Source: Maniola hyperantus (lineage: Eukaryota; Arthropoda; Insecta; Lepidoptera; Nymphalidae). From it: a DNA stretch of 64,000 nucleotides. The position numbers and the translations under genes are program-made. The stretch is from assembly GCF_902806685.2 (NCBI RefSeq), contig NC_048552.1, positions 12,179,662-12,243,661 of the forward strand, given 5' to 3'. The notes below the pieces were generated by a model. That model searched no databases and was not told the origin of the DNA. It saw only the letters and a list, made by a program, of their open reading frames with translations. Shown here piece after piece: positions 34,819 to 46,261 of the stretch (positions within the stretch are counted from its first letter, which is position 1; each line of letters starts with the position of its first letter).

Positions 34819-34954
34819 AATCGAGTTTAAAAGTGTCATTTTATTTATGATTTGTCATATATATACATAATATATTAATTAAAACACAAGTTTATTTTTC
34901 ATACATCCCTTCTTCTTATAGAAAATAACATGGCACTAACTACTTTTACAATGT

Positions 34955-35500
34955 GCAACAATCACTACCCATATTATATGCAAAAGTGTGTTTGTCCTTC
35001 AATCACGTCACAACGGAGCAATGGATTGATGTGATTTTTAACCGACTTCCAAAAAGGAGGTGGTTCTTTGCATGGAAGACCAAACAATGTAAACACTCTA
35101 ACGAGTACATTTACCTTAGTAAATTCGCTGACAATTAATCGAGTAAGTTACTTATGTGAGTACAATTTAGTACTTACAGTACGCGGCTGAAAGTAATGTA
35201 CACCAACCTTTAGAAGAAGATAGCAGATTTGTAGTGTTGTCACTGACAAAACATAAAAGACGTTTTGTCGGCCTCAACGAACGAGATATGAGTGACAGAG
35301 ACAGCTCTACAAAGCAGAAATGTCATTCTAAAGGCCGATGTATATGTTTACTGCTGCGTACTTTCGTCTGCAGCGATTACACCTGTAATCACTGCCTAAG
35401 ACCTGGAGAGTGACTTAGACTTTTTTATCCTGGAAAATCAAAGAGTTCCATGTTCCAAAACTAAAGCCACATGGATGAAGTCGTAGGTATCAGCTAGTTA
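34955..35500. repeat. Family B fragments flanking a family G MITE
   Basis: 34955-35050 is a family B end ('tccttcaatcacgtcacaac'). 35174-35372 is a palindromic family G MITE ('acagtacgcggctgaaagta' ... 'ctgctgcgtact'). 35380-35500 is another family B piece. Confidence 0.6.
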
Positions 35501-35678
35501 CTTATAATTAATTATGTTTACCTTCCTATCCATAAAAGTTGTGTTTAAGGCCTCAATATGATAAAAAGTCTTTCTTATAAGATGTGCCTTTAAAATTTCG
35601 TGCATTAGGTATGTGTATTTTCATATCACAATTTAATAATATAATTCAAATTCAATTCATTTGTGATTCCGATGAGGT

Positions 35679-38600
35679 TCATACTTTTTCTTTTAATTTT
35701 TCTTCAATAAAAGTAAAAACTGAGTCTATGCATTTACATGATGTCATTTCGTGTTTTGGATGACCTGGAAAAAGAAAAACTGGTTAAGTGCATTGCTATG
35801 CTAGTTGCTAAATTTTTTTTAGATATCTTGCTAAAAGATATCTAAAAAATTTATTAAAAGTATGCTCCTGAAAAAAGCATATTGCACAATTGAAGATTAT
35901 CTAAATGATAAGAGAGCGCGTGGATTTGACCTGCAGCTCGTTCCAGCAACGCGCGGGACTGCAAATACTTTTTATACATGGCATAATATCATATATCAAA
36001 TCTTTCAAAAGAGCAACCGCCGAGTTTCTTGCTGGTTATCGATAGGAAAGGCATTCCGAACCAATGGTAGATGCATCTGACGATTCAAAAATACTTGTAA
36101 AGTATAATTGAAGAAAAAAAAAATTTTCGCTGTGTAGTGGTAACAGCTAACTGTGCTAAATAACTTTACAGCTCAAATTGATTTTTTTAAAATCCTGTGA
36201 CAGGTAGGCAGAGATCACTATCCATATTATAAACGCGAAAGTGTGTTTGTTGGTTTGTCCTTCAATCACGTTGCAACGGGTCGACGTGATTTGTTGCACG
36301 GATATAGTTAAAGACCTGGAGAGTGACATAGGCTACTTTTTATCCCGGAAGATCAAACAGCTCCCATGGAATTTGAAGACCCAAATCCACGCTAACGAAA
36401 TCGCGGGCCTCAGCTAGTATTTACTATGTTGTTTTCAATACCACTTTTCGTAAACCTTACCAGCTGAAACTCTTGTGATGTCAAAGTCTGGAGTGTTCAT
36501 TGGAGTATCTAACGGTGAAGTACTTGAAATCCAGTTTCTTGATACCTGAAATGTGATTTCATAACTTTTACTGAATAGATAGACATTTATTTGAGGCAGC
36601 TTATGGGTATTTCTGACATAGTTTATATAAAAAAAAAACCGGCCAAGTGCGAGTCAGGCTCGCGGAATGAGGGTTCCGTACCACAGTCGTATTTTTTCGA
36701 CATTTTGCACGATAATTCACAAACTATAATTGTAAAGAAAATTGTAATAAACTTACTTTCTTCAAGTGTTTTGAAATCTTGGCACCAGAAAACCCATGAA
36801 CTGAATCTGTCAACGCCACTGCTTTGACTCTGTTCTCAAACTGCTTCTTCTGTTTATCTGCCAGCATGACGGTGAGGACGCCTCCGTAGCTGTGAGCCAC
36901 TAGTACAATGCTTGAAGCTTTGCTCTTTGTTATATAGGTGTCCCACGTATACCTGGAATTGATAAGCAACATTTGAGCACTTTAGATTTAGATATGATCT
37001 TAAATACTAAACTCTAAATAACAAACTTGGCTAACATGTATCAGAATAAAAAGTAGCCCATATGACTCTCCAGGTCTTCATCCAGGTCTCCATGTAGATA
37101 ACGGGTGCATACCACAATTAATTCGATGGTTTTATTTGTCGATATTTCAACCCAATTTTACAGGTCATGGTCTCGACGGGACCACAAACAGACCCATAAA
37201 GGGATAGGACATTAAAATAATATGTCGTTAAACCACGAAATAAGCTTAAAACATCTTACTAATGTTATAAATGCCACAATTTTGCATTTTTTCGTGTTTG
37301 TTGGTTTGCCCTTCAGTCATGCAGCAACAGAGGAATGGATCGACGTGATTTTTTGCATGGGTATGGTCAAAGGCCCTGGAGTGACAGAGGTTACTTTTTA
37401 TCCCGGAAAATGAAAGAGTTCCCACAGGATCTTCAAAAACCTAAATCCACGCGGACGAAGTCGCGGGCATCAGGTAGTAACTACTACAAAGAAAGTCATA
37501 CATAGTATGTTCTTCAGCCATACTGCTATGTTTGATCTTCCTGTCTTCGCGATAGTTGTCGTTGCAATTCAGTACCATGATGCCATAGCCCCTCCTCAGC
37601 GCTTGTCTGATGTAGGGGATTTGAGTGCCAGAGTCCAGATTGTCGTTGATTATGAGCCTGTAATTAAAAGAAAAACTTTTTAGGGTTCTATACCCCACAC
37701 CCAGATTCTAGTTCTAGACCCTATTACTACTTTACACTACGTGTAAACTAAAACCGGCCAAGTGCGAGTTAGGCTCGCGCAACGAGGGTTCCGTATTTTT
37801 TCGACATTTTGCACGATAATTCAAAAACTATGATGCGTAAAAAGAAATAAAAATCTTTTTTAGAATGCCCAGGTGAAGCCCTTTCATATGATACCCGACT
37901 TGATATAGTTATCTTACTTTGATAATAGAAAATACTAATTTTAAGTTCATGACCACAATTGAATTTTTTTGTGTGACATAACCACAAATTCACGGTTTTC
38001 AGATTTTTCTCCTAACATCTGATACCTACCTACCTGCCAAATTTCATGATTTTAGGTCAACGGGAAGCACCCTGTAGGTTTCTTGACAGACCAACAGACA
38101 GACAATAAAGTGATCCTATAAGGGTTCTGTTTTTCCTTTTGAGGTATGGAACCCTAAAAACATGTAATACTTACGAGCGAGCCCACTGGCCAGCTCTCAC
38201 CGCCCCAGAGCCATGTATCAACACCATCAACACATCTTTCTTATCATAATCTTTGGACACAAATATAAATGTCCCATCTTCCTCTGTACTCCCTATGGGC
38301 ACTGGCAGTCTGTATAATTCCTCTTTCTCTAACAAATGGTATATGTAGTCGGTGATCGCTGCACCAAGAACTTCATAATGGGCCTGGCATTCTTGGTGAT
38401 CATTGCTGATGTTGAATTGGAATTGTTCATTGCCTGGTTGTCCATTTTTGTCTATTTTTCTTAATTGTCCATCTGTGAAGGAGTTAGAACTTTAGCTTTA
38501 TTAGAATACTAGCTGATGCCCGCGACTTTGTCCGCGTGGAATTAGGTTTTTAAAAATCCCATGGGAACTCTTTGATTTTCCGGGATAAAAAGTAGCCTAT

Positions 38601-39156
38601 GTCACTCTCCAGGTCTTCATGCAAAAAATCACGTCAATCCGTTGCACCGTTGCGACGTGGTTGAAGGACAAACCAATAAACCAACAAAACAAACACACTT
38701 TCACATTTATAATAAGGGTACTGATACAGTAAGCGGCAGAAAGTAATGTATATCGGCCTTTAGAATGGCATTTCGGCTTTGTAGAGCACTGTCTCTGTCG
38801 GTCATTCCTTTATGATGTTTTGTCGGTCTCAACAACAGAGACAATGCTCTACAAATCTGCTGTCTCCTTCTAAATTTTGATTACATTACTTTCTGCCGCG
38901 TACTGTACTTCCAGATTTATATGCATTGATTTTTTTAATCCAGTGGAAAGTCTTTGATTTATGGTATAAAAAGTAGCTTATGCTTATGATTTTAGGTTGC
39001 AAGCTATTTCTGTTTCAAATTCCATCAAAATTGGTTCAGTGGTGGTGAAGTCTGTTATAGGATACGGACACATTTTGCAGTTATAATATTATTATGGATT
39101 ATAATACCTGAGTTAAACGCATAGCCTAACTCCGTGATAGTTTTGTTAGAGACCAT
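35679..39156 (-). CDS. ARB2A / FAM172-type protein (Arb2 domain, alpha/beta-hydrolase fold)
   Basis: Exons in gene order: 39156-39108, 38472-38175, 37657-37502, 36952-36757, 36545-36461, 35764-35679. The 870 nt encode 289 aa, all junctions GT-AG and in phase. Recognisable blocks: LMVLIHGSGAVRAGQWAR, INDNLDSGTQIPYI, a nucleophile-elbow-like VAHSYGG, VKAVALTDSVH and NWISSTSPLDTP. They follow human FAM172A/ARB2A, a nuclear protein linked to AGO2/CHD7 and splicing control, and yeast Arb2. The long lysine-rich insert of the vertebrate protein before the HSYGG block is replaced here by about 12 residues. The first exon may extend to 39226, joining an upstream ATG exon at 39408-39371; phase allows this and I cannot choose. 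Family B, E, A and G repeats fill the introns. Confidence 0.88.
35835..36118 (+). repeat. Family E non-LTR 3' end in an ARB2A intron
   Basis: 'aagcatattgcacaattgaa' to 'gtaaagtataattg' plus an A tail; opposite in orientation to the gene. Confidence 0.7.
36222..36420 (-). repeat. Family B repeat, reverse
   Basis: 'aaacgcgaaagtgtgtttgt' to 'cgcgggcctcagctagta'. Its end lies about 40 bp from ARB2A exon 5. A short reverse family A piece follows at 36628-36728. Confidence 0.7.
37262..37480 (-). repeat. Family B repeat, reverse
   Basis: 'ataaatgccacaattttgca' to 'gcgggcatcaggtagta'; it ends about 20 bp from ARB2A exon 3. Confidence 0.7.
37750..38162 (-). repeat. Family A repeat, near full length, reverse
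   Basis: 'aaaccggccaagtgcgagtt' to 'cttttgaggtatggaaccct'; it ends about a dozen bases from the donor of ARB2A exon 2. Confidence 0.75.
38508..38912. repeat. Family B repeat followed by a family G MITE
   Basis: 38508-38715 is forward family B. 38722-38912 is a complete family G palindrome ('acagtaagcggcagaaagta' ... 'tctgccgcgtactgta'). Confidence 0.75.
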
Positions 39157-39408
39157 AGTCTTGTTGGGTGTTAAACAATAGTTATTTGGGTCAGTAAAAA
39201 ACACTTTTGGGTCTTTTGGGCCTTTGCTGAAAGATTGTTTACAAAACTGGAGAAGGTTTACTCATGAATTTTATCTTGTATATTCTTACTAAAGAGTAAA
39301 GAAAAATTAAACGAAGGTTTTGTTGCAGTCGAAGGGTGTATGTTTTACTATTTAACTTGCTGAATTTTACCAAATTTTACTAGATTTGTAATCAAACGCA
39401 AAAAACAT

Positions 39409-39889
39409 TTTTACAATAAAAAATCACATAATCCCAAAAAAGTATTTCGTTTTATCACTGGTCTGTGGTTTTTTTGTTCACTAGTGTGGTGTATTCTGTG
39501 GTGGTATGGTGAGGTGGGTTTTGTTTCCGTGGTTTCCTATATGTTACTGGTCTGTGGTTTTGTTTTTCAACTGACTTTACGGCTCTGGATTCAAGCTTTT
39601 TTCATGGAGGTAAATAATGAATATGGGCCAAAACCCAGAGCTGTAAAGCCAGTTAAAAAGTGAAAAAAAAACCATACAGTCGAATTGAGAACCTCCTCCT
39701 TTTTTTGAAGTCGGTTAAAAACTATTTAAAACTCAGACTATAATAGACTTGTTCATACTTGACGTGCGTGCTCATTGATCACCACAGAAGTACTTCCAGT
39801 ACTACCTTACTAATTCACTAATTCCTATGTCGATGTTGATCACAGAGTACTTTTTACATATGTCATTCATGTGAAAACCATATTTTGAC
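39409..39889. other. Gene-free stretch upstream of ARB2A
   Basis: A GT-rich part (39465-39570) leads to a small inverted repeat ('actttacggctctggatt' with 'cagagctgtaaagccagt'), a 'cctcctccttttttgaagtc' repeat end, and the host sequence into which the DIRS element was inserted. Confidence 0.4.
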
Positions 39890-39985
39890 ATTATACTCGT
39901 GCTACGTCCTCGAATCAGTAACGTCTAGATATTATTGAACACAATGTAGTACGCATAAGGAGTCACCACTTCAGCACTGTAGTTT

Positions 39986-40022
<37 letters not shown>

Positions 40023-40074
40023 CCGATTGGATGACCTCACTCGCCTCACGGCCGTCGCACCGCCGCTTTTCATT
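39890..40074 (+). repeat. DIRS element 1, left inverted repeat
   Basis: From 'attatactcgtgctacgtcc' through a T run at about 39989-40018 to 'gccgcttttcatt'. It matches the inverse of 44838-45020 almost base for base; only the T run and its (ATT)n variant differ. Confidence 0.85.
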
Positions 40075-40159
40075 CGCATTTTAGTGCTCAACCACTTCAC
40101 TTGTTCAGTATCTCGCACGCAGTAGGCTTATAATTTAATAATTTAATAATTATAGTAAC

Positions 40160-41760
40160 TATGCCGAAACGTGTAAACAAAAGTAGTTTGGAATTAATAG
40201 TGAATAAATTAAGAAAAGGAAGTGAAACTTTCACGACATAAAAAACGTGACGCGGTCACGTTAAGTTCTCCATCATCATCGAGCCAATCTTCGGATTCAT
40301 CGTCAAATTCATCGAGGCCAACCACGCCAAAAGAAATTGTTGATGGTAAGTACCTACCTACCCGCAATTATAATTATAAAAGAAAAAACTTACGAATGTA
40401 TCAGAATTGTCTGCGAGACTCTTTCGCCACATTCGTTCTAGTTTAAACCTTCAAATGATACGCTACGGTCTATGCACCAGAGTAGTCTGCGGGACTATCT
40501 CGCCGCAGTTGAACCTAGCTCTTTAAAGTGCATCAGAGTAGTCTGCGGGACTATCTCGCCGCATTTTAACCTAACTCTTTGAAGTGCATCAGAGTAGTCT
40601 GCCGTCTGCGGGACTATCTCACCGCATTTGAACTATTGGCTTTAAACTGCATCAGAGTAGTCTGAGGGACTATCTCGCCGCATTTTAACTATTAGCCGTA
40701 AATTGCCAACTTTTTAAAGTGCATCAGAGTAGTCTGCGGGACTATCTCGCCGCATTTGAACTATTGGCTGTAAAGTGCATCAGAGTAGTCTGCGGGACTA
40801 TCTCGCCGCATTTGAACTATTAGCCGTAAATTGCATAAACTCTTTAAAGTGCATCAGAGTAGTCTGCGGGACTATCTCGCCGCATTTGAACTATTGGCCG
40901 TAAATACCTAACTCTTTAAAATGCATCAGAGTAGTCTGTGGGACTATCTCGCCGCATTTGAATGTTAACGACTGTGAAATAGCTTTATTTTTACAAATTG
41001 CATCAGAGTAGTCATTAGGATTATCTTGCCGCATTTGTACCCGCAATATCTACCCGCAATTACAATGATAACAGATAAACTTAAGAGTATATCAGAGTTG
41101 TCTGCGGGACTATTTCGCCACACTCGTTCTACTTTAAACCCTTGGGGGAATTCTAGGGTGTAACAAAATGCATCAGAGTAGTATGAGGTACTATATCGTC
41201 GCAATTGAATGTAAAAAGAGTAGTCCTTAGGACTATCTTGCCGTCTTTGTAGACCACAATTATATTAGCTTCTCTATCATACCCGATAACGTGTCGGGAG
41301 AACCGATTGCATCGAGTGTTCGTGATGAGGACGCTGCTAACACCATAATCTTGATATACTGGGTACAGACCCGATATGGGCCTGACATTATTAAGGAAGT
41401 CACGCCTAGATTTATCCATGTAGCAACATCCGGTTCAAATAAGGATGTTCACAAGGAACTTTTGAAGAAATTCTTGGTTCCGAGGAACTGTATAAATATG
41501 GCTGCACCAAAGCTTAATCCCAAGTTTAAGGCCACATTTCCTGATCAGGTCAAATGGACAAGGCCATTGAGGCACGTCAAAAGCAGATAACAGCTGGTAT
41601 TTTCTTGCTCGGAAAAGTAATATCGGATCAGCTATGTGCCACCGAGAACAACGATTTGACTAGAGGTCTTATGGGACTTAGTCGAATCTTATGCAAAGTT
41701 TGACATTCCGAATCGGAAGCACGGCGTAACTTTGCACTTTATATTTGGTTAAGAGGGATT
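40160..41760 (+). pseudogene. DIRS element 1 gag-like region, broken
   Basis: A start (MPKRVNKSSLELIVNKLRK) at 40161 shifts frame into a serine-rich stretch ending KEIVDG at 40345. A gtaag follows, then about 850 bp of minisatellite. The frame resumes near 41260 (VSGEPIASSVRDEDAAN, then FLVPRNCINMAAPKLNPKF) and shifts near 41560 into KAIEARQKQITAGIFLLG and GLMGLSRIL. The composition suits DIRS gag; I know no enzymatic motif here. Confidence 0.5.
40388..41245 (+). repeat. Minisatellite inside DIRS element 1
   Basis: About 13 copies of a core 'gcatcagagtagtctgcggg' plus 'actatctcgccgca', at spacings of about 48-85 bp, separated by variable 'ttgaactattggccgtaaa' or 'ctctttaaagt' segments. Outer copies (40388, 41002, 41085, 41169, 41216) are more diverged than central ones. 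Confidence 0.85.
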
Positions 41761-42149
41761 TAAATGACTAGCTTTTGCCTACTAAGAATGGCAAAATTCT
41801 TTTCGGGTAGCAACCTTCCGGAGACCATCAGATGACCATCAGAACAGTTTGCTGTTCTGATGGTCGATGGCTGTTTCAAAATCTAGCTCGGACTTAAAAC
41901 CCGAAATTCCCAAGAAGCCCAAAAGCTTCAACATCACGAGGGCCGCGACTCGCAGCCACCTGCCCCGCAGAACGTGCTGTCCCGTGAGAACCTGTCGCAA
42001 GGCTACACGCAGTGGCCCAAGTAGACCCACCGCCAGTACATCTGATACGTTACGCTGGACGCCTCGCCCAGTTTTATAAGTCTTAATTGACTTTGATTTA
42101 ATACCATCTTATCTTAGATAAACGGCTATCAAATGAAACTTGATAGACC

Positions 42150-43300
42150 AGTCCTGCCATTCGGTATCTGTATACCTACCCTACGGCGCCATAAATGTTT
42201 ACTAAACTGATGAAACCTATTGTAAAGTTTCTACATTCGTGTGGTTTTGTATCATCTATAAGTATACTTATAGATACATAAGCTATACTTCGTTGGTTAT
42301 ACTTACGAAGACTGTATGCAAAATATTGAGGCCATTAAAAATTTACTAAGGGCGCTGGGCTTCATTATTAATGAGGAAATAATGAGTAAAAAGTAACAGA
42401 ATGCAGGATACCTTCAAAGTCTTGCAATTATTTAGGTTATACTTATCATAAATGGCAATTTATAATATCATAACCTATGCTACGCTTAAAACGCTGCAAA
42501 ATATGGAAATTTGCCAAATTATTAGGTTTATTTGTCTCTGAATGCAGGCCATAGAATACGGATGGTTACAGTACGAAACCAATACAACCTGCGACAATTA
42601 TGAAGCATTTATGACAATGTCACAACCCTTACTAATTTAAATTGGTGGCTCTGAATGTCATTGACAATTCAGTTCATAGAATCAGAAGCGACCAAAGAAT
42701 TTGCAAGTACTACTACGTAGAAGCGACAGCTATGTATTAGAGGAGCTATGTCTGGTCTGATGCCTCAAAAACGGGATGGTCAAACCGCTAAGTGGTCGCT
42801 GGTCTTATAGTGAGGGGCAACTACATATATCATTCATCTCGAACTTTTAACTGCGTACTTTGCCCTAAAGCTATTTGCAAAATGTTTTTACGACTTTCAG
42901 AGATTACTTAAACACAACTGCAGTGAGCTAGATTAATCGCATAGGCGGCGTTAAATACCCTCACATGAACAACGTCACTTAAGACATATGGCAGTAGTGT
43001 GAGTCTCAGATGATTATTATAGTAGCTTTATATATTAACTATAAGTCGTTAGATAATATTATTGCTGATCGGGAATCTCGTCAATCACATCATGATGTTT
43101 GAATGGGAGTTAACGAACTCTGGCTATCAAAAATTGATGGGAAATTTTTCCAGTCCCACAAATTGATTTATTTGCTACCCGAATAAATACTAAATGTGAT
43201 AAATTCGTCTCATGGCATAGCATAGGGACCCTGATGCTTTTGAAATCGACGCTTTCACATTAGACTGGTCTTAAGCTTTAATTTATGTATTTATTCCTAG
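42150..43300 (+). pseudogene. DIRS element 1 reverse transcriptase / RNase H relic
   Basis: Joined by eye across frameshifts, fragments such as VLPFGICI, IEAIKNLLRALGFIIN, LNWWL, LELLTAYFALKLFAK, EWELTNSGYQKLM and FATRINTKCDKFVSWH appear in the order of DIRS RT-RNase H proteins. No single frame stays open for more than about 60 codons. Confidence 0.6.
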
Positions 43301-44159
43301 CGCTGTTATACTAAAAACTTTGCAGAGCACAGACAAAGCTGTAGGTATAATGGTTGTTACTTATTGACCAAATCAACCATGGTACCCATTATTTATGCAT
43401 CTGCTCAAATCAGACGTAAAGTTAAATTTTAACGATGTTCTAATACCTTGTCCCAGCAAACATTGCCCTGGGTTGCCGGGGTATTGTCCGGACCGTATTG
43501 CTATAGCGACGTGTGCCCATCCTTTCCATTCCTACCTGATCATCATCAATCATGATGGTTTCATGGTCGACTAACACTCTAATAATAAAACACAACATTT
43601 GCCTCAAACGTTGGTACCTATACCTTTTGTATAGATTATATTGTTTAAACATTTACGATCCATCCATTCCAATCGTCATAGAGTTCCTCATTAAGATAAT
43701 TAATATTGGTGATCAATATAGAACTATCAATAGTCACAGAGTTGCTCTCTATCTAATAAGTAATTGGAAATATATCACAGGACGATAGGATTACAAGATT
43801 TTGTAAAAGTGTTTACTTACAAGCTAAGACCACCACATAATATCCACGTGGTAAACAAACATAGTTCAAATCAGTTAGATTCTTTGTCTCCTATTGAAAG
43901 TATGACCCTGTAGAACAGCTTTCAAAGAAATGCATGACTTTATTTGCTCTTGTGACAGCACACAGTGCGAACGCTGTCTAAAATTAAAATTGACAAAGTA
44001 ATTATTTCAAATGATCAATAAATTATAAAAATCATGGAATTTATTAAAACGTCCAAAGTGGGTACATAACAAACCTATATTGTAACTACCTGCCTTCCTT
44101 CAAGGAACTCCCAGAAATATGCCCTGCAAAAACGCTTAGGTATTATATACATGGCCAGA

Positions 44160-44375
44160 ACCAAAAACTTACGAAAGTCTGACCGACTATTGTGTTTCAC
44201 CTCAAACGCTAAGCCAGTGGATTAAGTCCACCTGGAAAGATAGTGGAATTGACGTTTTCATGTTTTCTTCCCACCCGACACGCCTCAACATCTATGGCGT
44301 TCAAGCTTGGGGTCAATCTAGATATAGTAAGATAGACCGCTGGGTGTAGCGGCAGTTCCACTACCTTTGCCAAGT
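44160..44375 (+). pseudogene. DIRS element 1 tyrosine recombinase relic
   Basis: The open stretch contains SPQTLSQWIKSTWKDSGIDV and FSSHPTR, corresponding to the R...H-x-x-R part of DIRS tyrosine recombinases (usual form FSAHSTR). The stop in the RWV*RQ segment comes before the nucleophilic tyrosine. Confidence 0.65.
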
Positions 44376-44409
44376 TTTACAACAGGCCGGTAGTCAATAA
44401 CTCGTTATT

Positions 44410-44458
44410 AAGTTATCTAGGCTACTAAGGTAGTTTACCTTAGTAGCCTAGATAACTT
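44410..44458. repeat. Perfect 23-bp hairpin in DIRS element 1
   Basis: 'aagttatctaggctactaag' plus 'gta' at 44410-44432 and its exact inverse at 44436-44458, with a 3-nt loop. Confidence 0.9.
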
Positions 44459-44644
44459 GGCCTTAGTAAGAACGATATGTTCGCTTTGATTAAAATTAAT
44501 GACATTTATAAATAATATTGCAATTTTTGAAGACGATTACTCTTTGTACGTAATACTCTTTTGTTACTGTAATGAATGAGCAAAAGTTTCCTACATCATT
44601 CATATTATTTTTATTGCGACGTTCCCTCCACGTACTCTCAACAT

Positions 44645-44781
44645 CTACATTGTGTTCAATAATATCTAGACGTTACTGATTCGAGGACGTAGCACGAGTA
44701 TAATTAATGATTAAACGAACTTACCTGTACGTGAAGTTCTATCATAATTATACGAAGTGCTACGTCCGAAGAATCAGTAAC
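44645..44781 (+). repeat. DIRS element 1, internal complementary region
   Basis: 44645-44704 is the inverse of the left end (39890-39949). 44702-44781 is the inverse of the right end (44987-45066). They share one AAT at 44702-44704. This is the circle-junction template expected for DIRS. Confidence 0.85.
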
Positions 44782-44837
44782 ACCCGCCCGCCCTGATAAC
44801 CCAGAATGTTGCGGAAACATCGCAATCATCTAAACTA

Positions 44838-45066
44838 AATGAAAAGCGGCGGTGCGACGGCCGTGAGGCGAGTGAGGTCATCCAATCGGGGGTAATAATA
44901 ATAAAAAAAAAAAAAAAAACTCTAAACTACAGTGCTGAAGTGGTGACTCCTTATGCGTACTACATTGTGTTCAATAATATCTAGACGTTACTGATTCTTC
45001 GGACGTAGCACTTCGTATAATTATGATAGAACTTCACGTACAGGTAAGTTCGTTTAATCATTAATT
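44838..45066 (+). repeat. DIRS element 1, right inverted repeat
   Basis: From 'aatgaaaagcggcggtgcga' to 'gtttaatcattaatt'. The outer 45 bp or so have no partner at the left end and are matched only in the internal region. Confidence 0.85.
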
Positions 45067-45124
45067 GATGCAGTCATTAAATGATAGATCACAGAGTACC
45101 TACTTTTTACATATGGAAAATGCT

Positions 45125-45775
45125 TTAAAATACAAATATGTTAATGTAAACTAAACTACCAATTTGGTAGAAAAATAATTTTGATAAATTTGGAATCCAC
45201 GGACTCTCTTGCCAAAGGAGCTCCGGTAGGCTGTTTAGGCATGGCTCTCTTAACGATACAATTAAAAGAGCTCTTGCCACCATAAATATTCCTGCGCTCA
45301 TTGAACCGGCAGGGATTAGTCGGGATGATGGCAAGAGACCTGATGGATTGACGCTGGTTCCCTGGGAACGGGGACGGGCGCTAATGTGGGACGCAACTTG
45401 CGTTGACACATTGGCCCCGTGTCATATCAGGAAGACGGCATCAAGACCGGGAGCCGCAGCAGAAACAGCTGAAAACGGCAAGCGGCGCAAGTATGCCTCT
45501 CTTATAGAGAGTTACATTTTTGTGCCGTTTGCCGTGGAGACCCTGGGGCCATGGAGTCTTAGTGCTAAAAAATTTTTACGAGACATTTCACCGCGATTAA
45601 TAGCCTCAACTCGTGACAGTAGGGCTGGCTCATTTTTTGCGCAACGGATCAGCCTGGCTGTCCAGCGCGGAAATGCAGCCAGTATTCTTGGCACCATTCC
45701 ACGCGGTCATGATTTATATAGTAATTAGATAAGGCTAGCTTTAAGTTTTATTGTATTAAAAAAAAAAAAAAAAAA
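45125..45775 (+). pseudogene. 3' fragment of a non-LTR-type element with nuclease-like C-terminal domain
   Basis: The frame reads through HGLSCQRSSGRLFRHGSLND, ALATINIPALIEPAGI, DGKRPDGLTLVPWERGRA, WDATCVDTLAP and RRKYASL, to QRGNAASILGT at about 45690. 'agataaggctagctttaagt' and a poly-A follow at 45757. This domain is known at the end of many invertebrate reverse-transcriptase proteins. The spacing of D, D and E/W residues suggests a PD-(D/E)XK-like fold, which is my inference. At least one frame break (near 45345) is needed. No RT motifs are present. Confidence 0.6.
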
Positions 45776-45964
45776 ATTAAACTTTAACATAAAAATTAAA
45801 AAAAAAAAAGAAAAATTAAACATGGGATGCCTTGACCTCAAAATAATACCTATATCGAATTTGTCCAGTCACAGTAGCGCGGTCTGCTATTGCCTTTTGG
45901 TACTAAGTGAATAGGCTACTTGACTCTTTTTTTAAGTTGGTCTTAAATGGTTAATATTTGTCCT

Positions 45965-46154
45965 ATTGATGTGCCTCCGGAAAACATACAGCATTTATGT
46001 ATGAAGAAGCAATTATGTACTCACCGCATATATGCGCGCTTCATCCATAAACATGTATATTCCTATGCAATAATGTAGTTTACCTTACCGGATATAGGGG
46101 CGCTAGTGTCTCACCCAGCAAGGCAGTGAGCCGCTGCCATCTTGGATGTCATAG
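45965..46154 (+). repeat. DIRS element 2, left inverted repeat
   Basis: Starts 'attgatgtgcctccggaaaa' and ends 'cttggatgtcatag'. From 45983 on it is identical to the inverse of the right repeat. Confidence 0.85.
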
Positions 46155-46261
46155 CGTTGTGTACTTTCGCCGCGTGCGCGTCGAATCTAAAATTATATCG
46201 TTAATCCGTCTTCCTTTGCAAAAAAATTATTTTCAATAAGTGCAATAAATGTGATAATACG

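Larger units (their letters stand above)
39890..45066 (+). mobile_element. DIRS-type tyrosine-recombinase retrotransposon, element 1 (defective)
   Basis: 5177 bp with the full DIRS layout. Inverted repeats: 39890-40074 and 44838-45066, the right one longer at its outer end. The internal complementary region is 44645-44781. The trinucleotide ATT is found at both ends and once, as AAT, at 44702-44704. Decayed coding order: gag-like (40160-40345 and 41260-41760, e.g. DVHKELLKKFL), RT and RNase H (about 42150-43280, with NLLRALGFIIN and DPDAFEIDAFTLDW in shifting frames), and tyrosine recombinase (44180-44370, with the H-x-x-R box SSHPTR). Stops and frameshifts are frequent, so it cannot code for its own movement. 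An uninterrupted copy of the target sequence lies at 60002-60043 and fixes both ends. Confidence 0.85.

Noticed and set aside
40388..41245. CRISPR-like array of spaced direct repeats
   Set aside because: Eukaryotic context with uneven, related spacers, inside a DIRS element; a minisatellite explains it.
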